Assembly: GCF_022347765.1 (NCBI RefSeq)
Contig: NZ_JAKRFZ010000011.1
Span: forward strand, 1-64,000
DNA length: 64,000 bases
Reading direction: 5' to 3'
Source: Pseudoalteromonas sp. OOF1S-7
GTDB lineage: Bacteria; Pseudomonadota; Gammaproteobacteria; Enterobacterales; Alteromonadaceae
Part shown: piece after piece, positions 28,566 through 36,553 of the stretch
How positions within the stretch are numbered: the first letter of the stretch is position 1
Layout: each line of letters begins with the position of its first letter
Program-made: the position numbers and the translations under genes
Notes under the pieces: generated by a model
What the model was told of the DNA's origin: nothing
The model's input: the letters and a program-made list of their open reading frames with translations, nothing else
Databases searched by the model: none

Positions 28566-29756
28566 ATGTATTACTTAGCATTACTCCTGGCAGGCTGTTT
28601 AAGCCTGCCATGTTGGGCATCTCTGACTCAACTAACAAAACCTGAACTGGCCTTGATGCAGTCACTGTATCAACAGCAGGACCGCGCATTGTCCAGTCAT
28701 GAACTCAATGTACACTTACTTGAGAATCAGTTTCTGCTGGCAACAGCCCGTCAACTTAACCCTGAACTACTGGTTCGCCAGTCCAGTGTCGGATTCGACA
28801 ACGGCTACCATATTCGCCGCCTGATGGTGACTTTGCTCACTCACCAATTTCCGGCACTTAAATCCGTTCCTAAAGTGCAGATAAAGGCACCAATTGACGC
28901 GGCAACGTTATCTGGCCTGCTGGGTTCTTATCCAGCTAATGGCGATTATCTGCCAGAGCAGCTCACACACTGGGAGCAGATCAATTTACTGGATACACCC
29001 AAAGTAACCCTGGCACAGTTACTGACCAGCCAGTCGATGCAAAATCGTTTTCGCCTTCATCAGGGCGATATCGGGTTACTCACGCACCAGTTAATAGAAT
29101 GGCGCTACTATGCCGATCTGACAGCGGCGGCAGCACCACTACTGGCCCAACGGGGCCTGACACTGGCACGTTTGAACGCACTTGCTACAGGAGAGTTGTT
29201 ACGCCCGCCCATGCTGGCTTATTTGGGGATCAAGGCGCAGCTTCATGGCGAACGCAGCCCCTATCTGGAAGCACTCAGAGCGAACATTTCAGGCAATGAA
29301 ATCCTGCATTATTACAAACGCCACCGCGACGATTTCAGGTATCAGTCTCAGCTGTCAGCCCTGGCCGTGACCTTCGATACCATGGAGGATGCAAAACACT
29401 TCCATAAACAGCTTCGAAAAACAGGCCCATTACCTGCCCTAAAAGCGGCCAAGCGTCGTAATGAATTTGCCACTGATGATAAAGCAACGTTGAGCACCAT
29501 TACTCGCGAGCATACTCACCGCTGGCTTGCCCAGCTGGCGTTTAGCAGTCAGCCAGGTAAAGCAACTTCGCCGGTACGCACGCCTCAGGGACGCTGGGCT
29601 GTTGTTTATGCAGAGCAACCCCAATATGCCTACTACCCGCAGGACAGCGAAACCGTGCGATATCGGGCACTGGAATCGCTTACAACGCAGCACGCTGTGG
29701 CGGCTTATCAAAAGCGCTTTAAACTCTGGCAACAACAGCACGGAATAAAGCTTTGA
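28566..29756 (+). CDS. Periplasmic SurA/parvulin-like protein, putative folding helper
   Basis: A 396-residue protein with a short signal peptide (cut near CWA, residue ~18). A helical N-terminal part precedes a region after residue ~240 (ISGNEILHYYKRHRDDFRYQ, typical of the segment before a parvulin domain) and a parvulin-like stretch (residues ~260-360). Catalytic parvulin residues are not clearly visible, so it may be a chaperone only. It starts right at the end of the phospholipase-like gene, suggesting a dedicated role in folding it. This is an inference from context. Confidence 0.5.
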   Translation: MYYLALLLAGCLSLPCWASLTQLTKPELALMQSLYQQQDRALSSHELNVHLLENQFLLATARQLNPELLVRQSSVGFDNGYHIRRLMVTLLTHQFPALKSVPKVQIKAPIDAATLSGLLGSYPANGDYLPEQLTHWEQINLLDTPKVTLAQLLTSQSMQNRFRLHQGDIGLLTHQLIEWRYYADLTAAAAPLLAQRGLTLARLNALATGELLRPPMLAYLGIKAQLHGERSPYLEALRANISGNEILHYYKRHRDDFRYQSQLSALAVTFDTMEDAKHFHKQLRKTGPLPALKAAKRRNEFATDDKATLSTITREHTHRWLAQLAFSSQPGKATSPVRTPQGRWAVVYAEQPQYAYYPQDSETVRYRALESLTTQHAVAAYQKRFKLWQQQHGIKL

Positions 29757-30289
29757 TGGGCCGCATACAGGCAATCTTGCTTGCCCTGATGCTGGGAGGA
29801 CTGGGCTATGCATTGTGGACCTTGTACTCACTTTCCCCATTGCAAGTGAGCCCTGAACAGGTGCAGCACGACCCACAACAAACAAAGCCCGTCGAGCCTG
29901 CTGGGACTGCAAGCCTGGCATTGTCCGTCGACAGTGCCACGCGACCGAAAGCCGTTGCCGACACGCCTAATTTACAACCTGTCGTGCAGTCACAAGAGGT
30001 CGGCGATGACGCGCCCTATGTTCCGCCCATTGCACCCGCTACATCTGCGCCTGCTTACCAGGGCGACTTGTCAGATCATCAAGCCTACCTGGCACATCAA
30101 TCTGCCCGCTCTGCTCAGATGAAACAGAACTATATTGCTGCCGTAGACAAGAAGGTTGCCCGGCTGGAAGCGCTGCTTGAGAAGGGAATTAAACACCAGT
30201 TGCCACCACAACAACTGCAGGAAGCTAGGAACAAGATACAGGGGCTCAGATCCATGCAGGCACAATTGCGCCGCGAGCTGGCGCAATAA
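29756..30289 (+). CDS. Membrane-anchored coiled-coil protein of unknown function
   Basis: A 177-residue protein with one N-terminal transmembrane helix (about 5-24), a Pro/Gln-rich linker (residues ~30-110), and a C-terminal coiled coil (KKVARLEALLEKGIKHQ to the end). The ATG at 29756 shares one base with the stop before it. The layout (short anchor, linker, helical end) resembles lipase foldases in outline only; there is no sequence match I can claim. It completes the three-gene operon and ends 20 bases before the convergent dapE-like gene. Confidence 0.55.
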   Translation: MGRIQAILLALMLGGLGYALWTLYSLSPLQVSPEQVQHDPQQTKPVEPAGTASLALSVDSATRPKAVADTPNLQPVVQSQEVGDDAPYVPPIAPATSAPAYQGDLSDHQAYLAHQSARSAQMKQNYIAAVDKKVARLEALLEKGIKHQLPPQQLQEARNKIQGLRSMQAQLRRELAQ

Positions 30290-30308
30290 CCGCTGCAATG
30301 AAGTTCAT

Positions 30309-31487
30309 TTAAACAACAAAATAGTCGCATAAAATTGCGCGGTAGATCTCCTCAATGGCGTGGAGATCTACCACCGACACATGTTCATTGACCTGATGAA
30401 TAGAGTCGTTCTTTACGCCACACTCAATCACCTGTGTCTCATTTGAGGCGAAAAAGCGACCATCCGATGTACCACCGGCCGTGCTCAGTGCCGGAAACTG
30501 TCCTCGCACACGCAAAATGGCCTGCTCAACCAGGTTGAGAAAACATCCTGTCTCGCGCCCTCCCGTGTAGTAGGACTCACAGGGACGTTCCCACTGCACA
30601 CTGACATTGTCGTGCCACGGTGCCAGGGCCTGTGCCACTATCTGGTAGATTTCCTGACTTTTGTAGGCATGGCTGTAGCGTACATTGAAAGTAATTTCGC
30701 AGCTCGCGGGCACCAGGTTATCAACAATATCCGGAATAGTCAGACCGGTCACCTGCAAACTGGTCTGCGATCCCAGTACGTCTTTCCACCAGCTAATATT
30801 TGCCAGTTCATTCACCAGCTCACCTGCAATATGCGCCGCATTGATGGTTTGTTCCGGATAGGCAACATGTCCCGCCTTACCCCGGATCTGGATGCGCCCG
30901 GAAATCGCGCCACGTCGACCATTCTTAATGGTGTCACCTACCTGTTGATGTGAAGTCGGTTCACCCACCAGGCAGGCATCAAGCACAATCGCCTGTTGCG
31001 CCAAATACTCAGCCATGATTTTTGAGCCATACTCTGCTTCTCCCTCTTCATCTGAGGTAATGAGCCAGAATAAGGAGCCCCGGCAATGCTGCGCCTGCTC
31101 ACACAAGTGCTCAGTTGCACTTAACATAGCGGCAACCCCCCCTTTCATATCAGCAGCCCCCCGCCCATATATCACCCCATCTATCACAGCCCCGGCAAAG
31201 GGATGCGCCACCCAGCCCTGAGGATTCGCTGGCACCACGTCAACATGGCCCGCAAAGGCCATTACTGGCCCCGGACCAAACTCGCGCCAGGCAACCAGAT
31301 TACGCACACCGTTACAATCTAGATGCGTGTATTCAAAGCCCTGTACCGCCAGGCGTTCAGCCAGGTAGTCAATCGTGCCGGCATCATCCGGCGTGACAGA
31401 GGGGGCATTGATCAAGCGTCGCAGCGTTTTCACTGTGTTACTGTTGGTATTGTATTTGACTGAAGGTTTTATTGCATGGGAAGGCAT
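30309..31487 (-). CDS. dapE: M20 peptidase, succinyl-diaminopimelate desuccinylase-like
   Basis: A 392-residue metal-dependent hydrolase. The M20 signature is complete: GHVDVVP (His81), GRGAADMKGGVAAM, TSDEEGEA with the catalytic glutamate, VGEPTS, and a late histidine in HQVNEHV. This matches DapE, which removes succinate from N-succinyl-LL-diaminopimelate in lysine and cell-wall synthesis. The frame extends 25 codons upstream, but the ATG at 31487 fits the family N-terminus. The gene stands alone, so a paralogue acting on another N-acyl amino acid is possible. Confidence 0.78.
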   Translation of the reverse strand: MPSHAIKPSVKYNTNSNTVKTLRRLINAPSVTPDDAGTIDYLAERLAVQGFEYTHLDCNGVRNLVAWREFGPGPVMAFAGHVDVVPANPQGWVAHPFAGAVIDGVIYGRGAADMKGGVAAMLSATEHLCEQAQHCRGSLFWLITSDEEGEAEYGSKIMAEYLAQQAIVLDACLVGEPTSHQQVGDTIKNGRRGAISGRIQIRGKAGHVAYPEQTINAAHIAGELVNELANISWWKDVLGSQTSLQVTGLTIPDIVDNLVPASCEITFNVRYSHAYKSQEIYQIVAQALAPWHDNVSVQWERPCESYYTGGRETGCFLNLVEQAILRVRGQFPALSTAGGTSDGRFFASNETQVIECGVKNDSIHQVNEHVSVVDLHAIEEIYRAILCDYFVV

Positions 31488-31827
31488 AACATACAGTTCC
31501 TGTGTTCTGAGACTAAGCAACGACATGCACCGCTGCGTAGAGGCGCAACCTGAGCGCTCCATGCCGTGAAATCGCTCATTTACCTTTGATTACACCGCCT
31601 GAGCATGACCTGTTGATGTCGGCTGCACTGCAATTTTATGACAAAGCATGTTGCGCAAGACTCAATAAAGCCAAGCGACCCGTAATATTTTGGTCAATGT
31701 CGATAACAAGTTGTCAATTGCCCTGCGTATGCTAGAACTAAGTATGTGAAGGTTAGTATTGTTGACCTGATCGTGGGTTTCATCAATCTTTACTCCGTTT
31801 TAATTGCTGCAAGATAAGGAACTAGTA

Positions 31828-32592
31828 ATGCAGGATGTCAGTTTTTTGGTCGTCGACGACTGTCAGCTGGTTAGAAATCTGGTACGCACTACCTTAGTTA
31901 ACCGGCTCGGTGCCGAAAACGTCTATACCGCAGAAGATGGCAAAGAGGCGCTGGAATTACTGGATGCCCGACATATCGACATCATCATCGCCGACTGGCA
32001 AATGCCAAACCTCGATGGTGAAGAACTACTTAAACGGGTCAGAAAATCTAAAAAACACAGTAAAACCCCTTTTATTATGATGAGCTCACTGGGCGACAGA
32101 GAACATGTCGTGTGTGCCATTCAAAATGGGGTGTCTCAATATATGATGAAGCCCTTTACCGCTGACAAGCTAGAAGAAACGGTTCATAAGTCCTGGAACA
32201 CGATTAGTCGTCGCGGCGCGGTTCGGTTATCCGGACTACCCGAGCACAGTGTCCGGATCCGCACCGGTAGTCGAACCTTATCAGGTCATGTGAAAAACAT
32301 TAGTCAGTCCGGGATGTTACTACAATCCCCCTACAGCCGCGAAATGCACCTGTTTAATACCTATGAGCTGGAACTGGATGTGTTCGACCTGAACGGCGGT
32401 AATTTATTGATCACCCCATTGTACGCTGTACCTGTACGCATTGTGGCTGTCGAGGGCTTTGTTGACACTAAAATTTGCCAGCTGGCACTGCGCTTTAATC
32501 GTGACATGCTCAATGACACCACCAAACGTCATCTTGATGAACTGTTAAAGCAGCTAGGTGGATGCGAAACTGAGTTGATCCAGGATAATTAG
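31828..32592 (+). CDS. Response regulator with PilZ output domain
   Basis: A 254-residue protein: a CheY-like receiver (VVDDCQLVR; phosphorylation site in IIIADWQMPNLDG; MMKPF lysine) followed by a PilZ domain (about 130-245). The PilZ motif has RxxxR (RGAVR) and NISQSG, where the usual D/NxSxxG opens with N, so c-di-GMP binding is plausible but not certain. It would link phosphorelay and c-di-GMP signals, perhaps for motility or adhesion. The start is the ATG at 31828 with AAGGA eight bases upstream; a TTG eight codons earlier is less likely. No kinase lies nearby. The 340-base gap before it holds no other gene. Confidence 0.82.
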   Translation: MQDVSFLVVDDCQLVRNLVRTTLVNRLGAENVYTAEDGKEALELLDARHIDIIIADWQMPNLDGEELLKRVRKSKKHSKTPFIMMSSLGDREHVVCAIQNGVSQYMMKPFTADKLEETVHKSWNTISRRGAVRLSGLPEHSVRIRTGSRTLSGHVKNISQSGMLLQSPYSREMHLFNTYELELDVFDLNGGNLLITPLYAVPVRIVAVEGFVDTKICQLALRFNRDMLNDTTKRHLDELLKQLGGCETELIQDN

Positions 32593-32761
32593 CGGCAGTT
32601 TCCGGGTAGAACCAGGGCAAAAACTTAATCTAAATCAAATTTTCAATTTTTTCTGAAATTTCGCAATTTAAATATTGATCTAGAACAGCTTTTGAAAAAA
32701 CGCATCGACCTAAGATAGCTGCAACAAAAAGATTTGCCTTGCACAGGTTCAGGAGATGAAA

Positions 32762-33436
32762 ATGAAAAAACTTACTGCAGCTATCCTATCTACGCTTATG
32801 TTAACAGCGCCACTGGCTCAGGCTCAGTTCAGTGTGAATGTCGGTGCAATTAACGTTAACCCAAGTGACACAGGTTCAGCGTTGAATGAAATCAAAACAG
32901 CAGGTCTGGTGGCTGACTCAGACACACAACTGGGCCTTACTTTTGACTACCAGTACAACGACAACATTGTATTTGAATTAATTGCTGCGACCCCGTTTTC
33001 TCATACGGTTGAAGGGGAAGGCTATATTCCGGGCAACCCAAGCACACAACTGGGCGGCGTAGAAATTGCTTCTGTGAAGCACTTACCACCTACATTGATG
33101 GCGCAGTACCACTTTTTCAGCGCCAATAACAAGTTCCGTCCTTTCATTGGTGCAGGTCTGAACTACACGGTGTTCTTCGATGAAGAAGCCAGTGCGGCAC
33201 TTAAAGGTGTGCTGGGCACTGACGACGTTAAAGTGGATCTGGACAGCTCATTCGGCGTTGCCCTTCAGGTTGGTTTCAATTACGACCTGAACGACAAGTG
33301 GGGTCTGCACGCTATGGTTTCCAAGATGGATATCAATACCGATGCAACAGTGTATGCAAACGGTAAGCAAGCGCTTACATCAGATGTTGAACTAGACCCA
33401 ATTGTTGCTATGTTCGGTGTAAAGTACAAGTTCTAA
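32762..33436 (+). CDS. ompW: OmpW family outer-membrane protein
   Basis: A 224-residue 8-stranded barrel with signal peptide (cut after AQA, residue ~22). Typical parts are the N-terminal VNVGAINVNPSDTG, the middle FRPFIGAGLNYTVFFDEE and the terminal VAMFGVKYKF ending in F. OmpW forms a narrow channel for small hydrophobic molecules. Two ATGs are in frame; the second (32762) has AGGAG six bases before it. Upstream, TTGATCTAGAACAG (32675) is a half match to an FNR site, and OmpW is oxygen-regulated in E. coli; this is weak. Confidence 0.88.
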   Translation: MKKLTAAILSTLMLTAPLAQAQFSVNVGAINVNPSDTGSALNEIKTAGLVADSDTQLGLTFDYQYNDNIVFELIAATPFSHTVEGEGYIPGNPSTQLGGVEIASVKHLPPTLMAQYHFFSANNKFRPFIGAGLNYTVFFDEEASAALKGVLGTDDVKVDLDSSFGVALQVGFNYDLNDKWGLHAMVSKMDINTDATVYANGKQALTSDVELDPIVAMFGVKYKF

Positions 33437-33446
33437 CAGTTTAAAG

Positions 33447-33465
33447 TGCCCACAGTGTGGGCACA
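33447..33465. terminator. Stem-loop after ompW
   Basis: A perfect 8-bp stem GTGCCCAC/GTGGGCAC with a three-base loop is present; no strong U run follows on the plus strand, only TTTAAA on the minus strand, so it may serve either gene weakly. Confidence 0.45.
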
Positions 33466-33511
33466 CTACAGCGTTACTTTCTCAATCCCCAGGGGCCATC
33501 ACACTGGCCCT

Positions 33512-34051
33512 TTATGCTACCTGAGTATTGCGTGCTTTCTTCTGCTCAAGCATGGCTTTCCAGTGAACAATTTCTTCTGGCAGAATCGGGGCCTCACCTT
33601 TAAATCCGGCAACTTCAAGCATCTCTTCTACACTTACCACACCCTGACGGCTTCTGAATACACCCCGGACATAGGCGATTGCATGCAAACCCCGCGCAGA
33701 ATGAAATCTCTGCTCGATGTAAAAGTACTTGTGATCCCAGCCAACCAACCGGGTTGATACTGTAAATTCTTGTAGTGGCTTAATATCGCGGATATACGTA
33801 ATGGCTGTTGCATTCACAATCGGAAACCAGCGACGTTTCATAACAGCCGCAAATAACCCTACACGCTCGGTCATCCAGGTGCGCGCCAGATCCATCATGG
33901 CCAGGTAACGTGAGTTAGTCAGGTGCAAATTAATATCACAATCACTCGGCAACGCTCTGAAATTAATATCAATCACGTCAAGTAAAGGTTGCTTAGCTTT
34001 ATTTTGGCGGATCCGCCAGAACAACCATAGTAAACGAAAATACAAATTCAT
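33512..34051 (-). CDS. Acyl-CoA thioesterase, hotdog fold (THEM6-like)
   Basis: A 179-residue protein. DINLHLTNSRYLAMMDLART is the segment with D and N typical of 4HBT_2/THEM6-like thioesterases, and FYIEQRFHSARGLHAIAYVR is part of the beta-sheet. It should cleave acyl-CoA thioesters; chain length is unknown. The N-terminus MNLYFRLLWLFW is hydrophobic and might associate with the membrane. The frame opens 20 codons earlier (34111), but MNLY at 34051 fits the family. Confidence 0.75.
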   Translation of the reverse strand: MNLYFRLLWLFWRIRQNKAKQPLLDVIDINFRALPSDCDINLHLTNSRYLAMMDLARTWMTERVGLFAAVMKRRWFPIVNATAITYIRDIKPLQEFTVSTRLVGWDHKYFYIEQRFHSARGLHAIAYVRGVFRSRQGVVSVEEMLEVAGFKGEAPILPEEIVHWKAMLEQKKARNTQVA

Positions 34052-34201
34052 GTTATTGGTCCAACCAGTTGGCATAAAACCCGAGTTTAGCATAGTCGGG
34101 TCCCACAACAAGCAGGAATTAAACCAACCTAAACACGCGTAACTTGCGAAAAATGCGTTTGTGCATTAACTTTTATACAAGAATTAAAAGAGTGTAACCT
34201 A

Positions 34202-34693
34202 ATGAAATATATAACCAAGCTAGTATATTTATTGACCTTTTTCAGTGCCAGCTACGCTTGGGCAGATTTTGATTTGCCCGGCAAGGGTCAGCTGGTTTAT
34301 CCCACCGGGATAGAAAAAGAATTCAGCTTTGGCTTCGGCTGGCAAAGTGATGCACAAAAATTTCGCATCGGCGACCGCAGTTATGACATGGCTCAGATCC
34401 CCGAATCATACTCTATTGCCATTACGCTGAGTAAAGATGATTCTAAAGTCTGGATCCAGGAGTTTAACCCCGGTTTTATTGAAGGGTTTAGCTGGCAGAT
34501 TGGTGACCACAAACTGACGCTATTCAAAAAGCAATTTATGAGTCCCGTTAAAGGGGACTATGTCCTGCGTCTGGATAATATTGATTACTTCCTGGTCCGC
34601 AATAATCTTAGCGTCACCATTAAGTTTACCGAGCAAGGCGTTGATAGCATTAAGCTGGACGGTGTAACCAAAAATATGGGCACCAAGCAATAA
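34202..34693 (+). CDS. Secreted protein of unknown function
   Basis: A 163-residue product with a signal peptide (cut after YAWA, residue ~21). The mature part is rich in beta-strand (FSFGFGWQSDAQKFRIGDRS; GDYVLRLDNIDYFLV). No cysteines follow the signal. I do not recognise a family. It ends before a GC-rich terminator shared with convergent tyrR. Confidence 0.65.
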   Translation: MKYITKLVYLLTFFSASYAWADFDLPGKGQLVYPTGIEKEFSFGFGWQSDAQKFRIGDRSYDMAQIPESYSIAITLSKDDSKVWIQEFNPGFIEGFSWQIGDHKLTLFKKQFMSPVKGDYVLRLDNIDYFLVRNNLSVTIKFTEQGVDSIKLDGVTKNMGTKQ

Positions 34694-34706
34694 CAGCAGA
34701 AGTGAT

Positions 34707-34730
34707 AAAGGGGGCCAAACGTCCCCCCCT
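34707..34730. terminator. Bidirectional terminator between the secreted protein and tyrR
   Basis: A run AGGGGG pairs with CCCCCT across a short loop (34709-34714 with 34725-34730), with A/T-rich edges. It lies in the 39-base gap between convergent stops. Confidence 0.65.
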
Positions 34731-34732
34731 AT

Positions 34733-36289
34733 TCATACTTTAACGGTTTTACGATTAATCCCATATTCTCTGAGTTTATTCGCCACTGCCGTATGACTTA
34801 ACCCTAAGCGCTTCGCAAGCTGGCGCGAGCTGGGATATGCCGGATAAAGCTTTCTCAATAGGGTCGCCTCAAAACGTTTCACCGCCTGCTCCAGTGTCCC
34901 TTCAAAATCCGACTCCAGATAACCCAGGTCATGGGTAAACGTGGGCAGCTGCAAGTGCTCAATACGCAGTTCGTTGTCGTCTAACATAGAGACGGCACGA
35001 TAAATGGCATTTTCCAGTTGTCTGACGTTACCTGGCCAGGGATACTGCTCCAGAAATTGCAGACATTCCTCATCCAGAGCCGGTGTCGCATGGCCGCTTT
35101 GCTGCGCGTACTTCTGAATGAAATGCTCTGCCAGAGATTTGATGTCTGCTTTGCGGTCTCGTAACGGGGCTATCTCCAGTGTCAGTACATTGATGCGATA
35201 GTACAAATCTTCACGGAAACTACCTTCCTGAACCATAGCCGGTAAGTCTTTTTGGGTGGCAGCTATGATGCGTACATTGACCTTAACTTCATTCTCATCA
35301 CCGACTTTACGGAAGGTACCATCTTGCAAAAAGCGCAGTAACTTAGTTTGCAGTTGCGTTGACATTTCACCGACTTCATCGAGGAACACCGTACCACCGT
35401 CGGCCTGCTCAAGAACACCGCGTTTGGGAGCACTATTTTCTTCATAACCGGCGTAACCAAATAGCTCCGATTCCGCCACATCATCAGGCAACGAGGCACA
35501 CGATAAAGCAATAAAAGGTTTCAGCGAACGATTAGAAGCATAATGGCAGGCCCGGGCAAGTAACTCTTTACCTGTGCCGGTTTCACCTGTTATTAATATG
35601 GGCGCTTCGAGTTGTGCCATTTTACGGGCCTCGCGCACCACACGGCGCATGGCGGTACTCTGACTGTGAATTGCCGCAAAGCTCTCCTGTCCGTAACGAC
35701 GAAACGCACTGACCTGCTGGCCAAGTCGACTTTGTGATTTTATGTTGATCACAGCACCGGCCAGTACATCTCCCTCGGGACCTTGTGGTACGGAAATAGG
35801 TAAGATGTCAGCAATAAAATCTTCACCACCCACTTCAACCCGGGTTGTCTGACCCAGTACATCTTTACCTTCCAGCCAGCGAGTAAAATTAAACCCTTTC
35901 AATAGGTTATTAATATTTGCGCCGATGACCTCCGGCTCTGGCTGATTCAGATCACGACAGGCAGCATCATTACAGTGGCGCACCCAGCCTTTAGCATCAA
36001 TAGAAATAACGCCATCGGGGAGTGCACTTAACAACGTGTTAAGCTCATTGTGTTCACGCTCAGAAGGCAGAAAAGCCGTCGTTCTGACATCCTCTACCCC
36101 ATCAATTAACCTGATCTCAGGCATGATTTTCTGAAACTGTTCAAACTCAATGGGGGGGAAACTCACATACATTCTGCAATTGACTGAATCAACTTCTATT
36201 CCTTTTAGGTCAACCCGGTATTTAACCAGGATATTCAAAATTTCCTGCGCAATACCGATCCGATCGGCACAGTGAATTTCTAAACGCAT
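34733..36289 (-). CDS. tyrR: Transcriptional regulator TyrR
   Basis: A 518-residue sensor of aromatic amino acids. Order: N-terminal ACT domain (MRLEIHCADRIGIAQEILN), PAS domain (DGVISIDAKGWVRHCNDAAC), AAA+ module with Walker A GETGTGKELLA and Walker B GTVFLDEVGEMS, and a C-terminal Fis-like helix-turn-helix (SSRQLAKRLGLSHTAVANKL). The sigma-54 contact loop GAFTGA is replaced by a different stretch, as in E. coli TyrR, so it works with sigma-70. In related marine bacteria TyrR controls tyrosine breakdown, and hpd and fahA lie 24 kb away. A TyrR-box-like site lies upstream. Confidence 0.95.
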   Translation of the reverse strand: MRLEIHCADRIGIAQEILNILVKYRVDLKGIEVDSVNCRMYVSFPPIEFEQFQKIMPEIRLIDGVEDVRTTAFLPSEREHNELNTLLSALPDGVISIDAKGWVRHCNDAACRDLNQPEPEVIGANINNLLKGFNFTRWLEGKDVLGQTTRVEVGGEDFIADILPISVPQGPEGDVLAGAVINIKSQSRLGQQVSAFRRYGQESFAAIHSQSTAMRRVVREARKMAQLEAPILITGETGTGKELLARACHYASNRSLKPFIALSCASLPDDVAESELFGYAGYEENSAPKRGVLEQADGGTVFLDEVGEMSTQLQTKLLRFLQDGTFRKVGDENEVKVNVRIIAATQKDLPAMVQEGSFREDLYYRINVLTLEIAPLRDRKADIKSLAEHFIQKYAQQSGHATPALDEECLQFLEQYPWPGNVRQLENAIYRAVSMLDDNELRIEHLQLPTFTHDLGYLESDFEGTLEQAVKRFEATLLRKLYPAYPSSRQLAKRLGLSHTAVANKLREYGINRKTVKV

Positions 36290-36335
36290 TTGTTCCTCAA
36301 AACGGTTTTCTACCTTTTGCCGGGATCATACTCTA

Positions 36336-36377
36336 AGAATAGACCCCAGACTAGCAAAACGTAAACATTTTTGGACA
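36336..36377 (-). promoter_or_regulatory. Candidate tyrR promoter overlapped by a TyrR-box-like site
   Basis: On the plus strand 36360-36377 reads CGTAAA-N6-TGGACA against consensus TGTAAA-N6-TTTACA (9 of 12). On the minus strand the same bases hold a -35-like TTTACG (36360-36365), an 18-bp spacer and TATTCT (36336-36341). Overlap with the -35 would allow autorepression, as in E. coli. Confidence 0.45.
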
Positions 36378-36420
36378 GAGATTTTGACCAAAGCAACTAT
36401 AATAAAAATAACTTCTAACT

Positions 36421-36510
36421 CCTATTAAAGTAATAGGTAGCTATGCGAGCTTTAAAGGGTACATTATTAACAGTTAACGATTGCAGTAAGGTTAACAATC
36501 ACTTTATAAT
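36421..36510 (+). promoter_or_regulatory. Promoter and operator-like repeats of the CapABC-like operon
   Basis: TTGCAG (36481-36486), an 18-bp spacer and TATAAT (36505-36510) form a good sigma-70 promoter 44 bases before the first gene. Around the -35 lie two copies of GTTAACrATY (36473-36482 and 36491-36500), 18 bases apart, and a 7-bp inverted repeat CCTATTA-AAG-TAATAGG at 36421-36437. These look like binding sites for a local regulator. The other bases between tyrR and here hold no gene. Confidence 0.5.
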
Positions 36511-36553
36511 ACTAAAGACCTAGTTATTGAGCCGTACAGGTTAAGGGGCCACC

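Noticed and set aside
29439..29921. 160-codon minus-strand frame over the parvulin-like/coiled-coil junction
   Set aside because: It is antisense to two well-packed plus-strand genes with coupled start and stop codons.
32675..32688. Possible FNR site before ompW
   Set aside because: Only the TTGAT half matches well; the second half (AACAG) does not fit ATCAA. Kept only as a remark in the ompW entry.
33446..33757. 103-codon plus-strand frame after ompW
   Set aside because: It is antisense to the thioesterase and crosses the stem-loop; no sign of translation.
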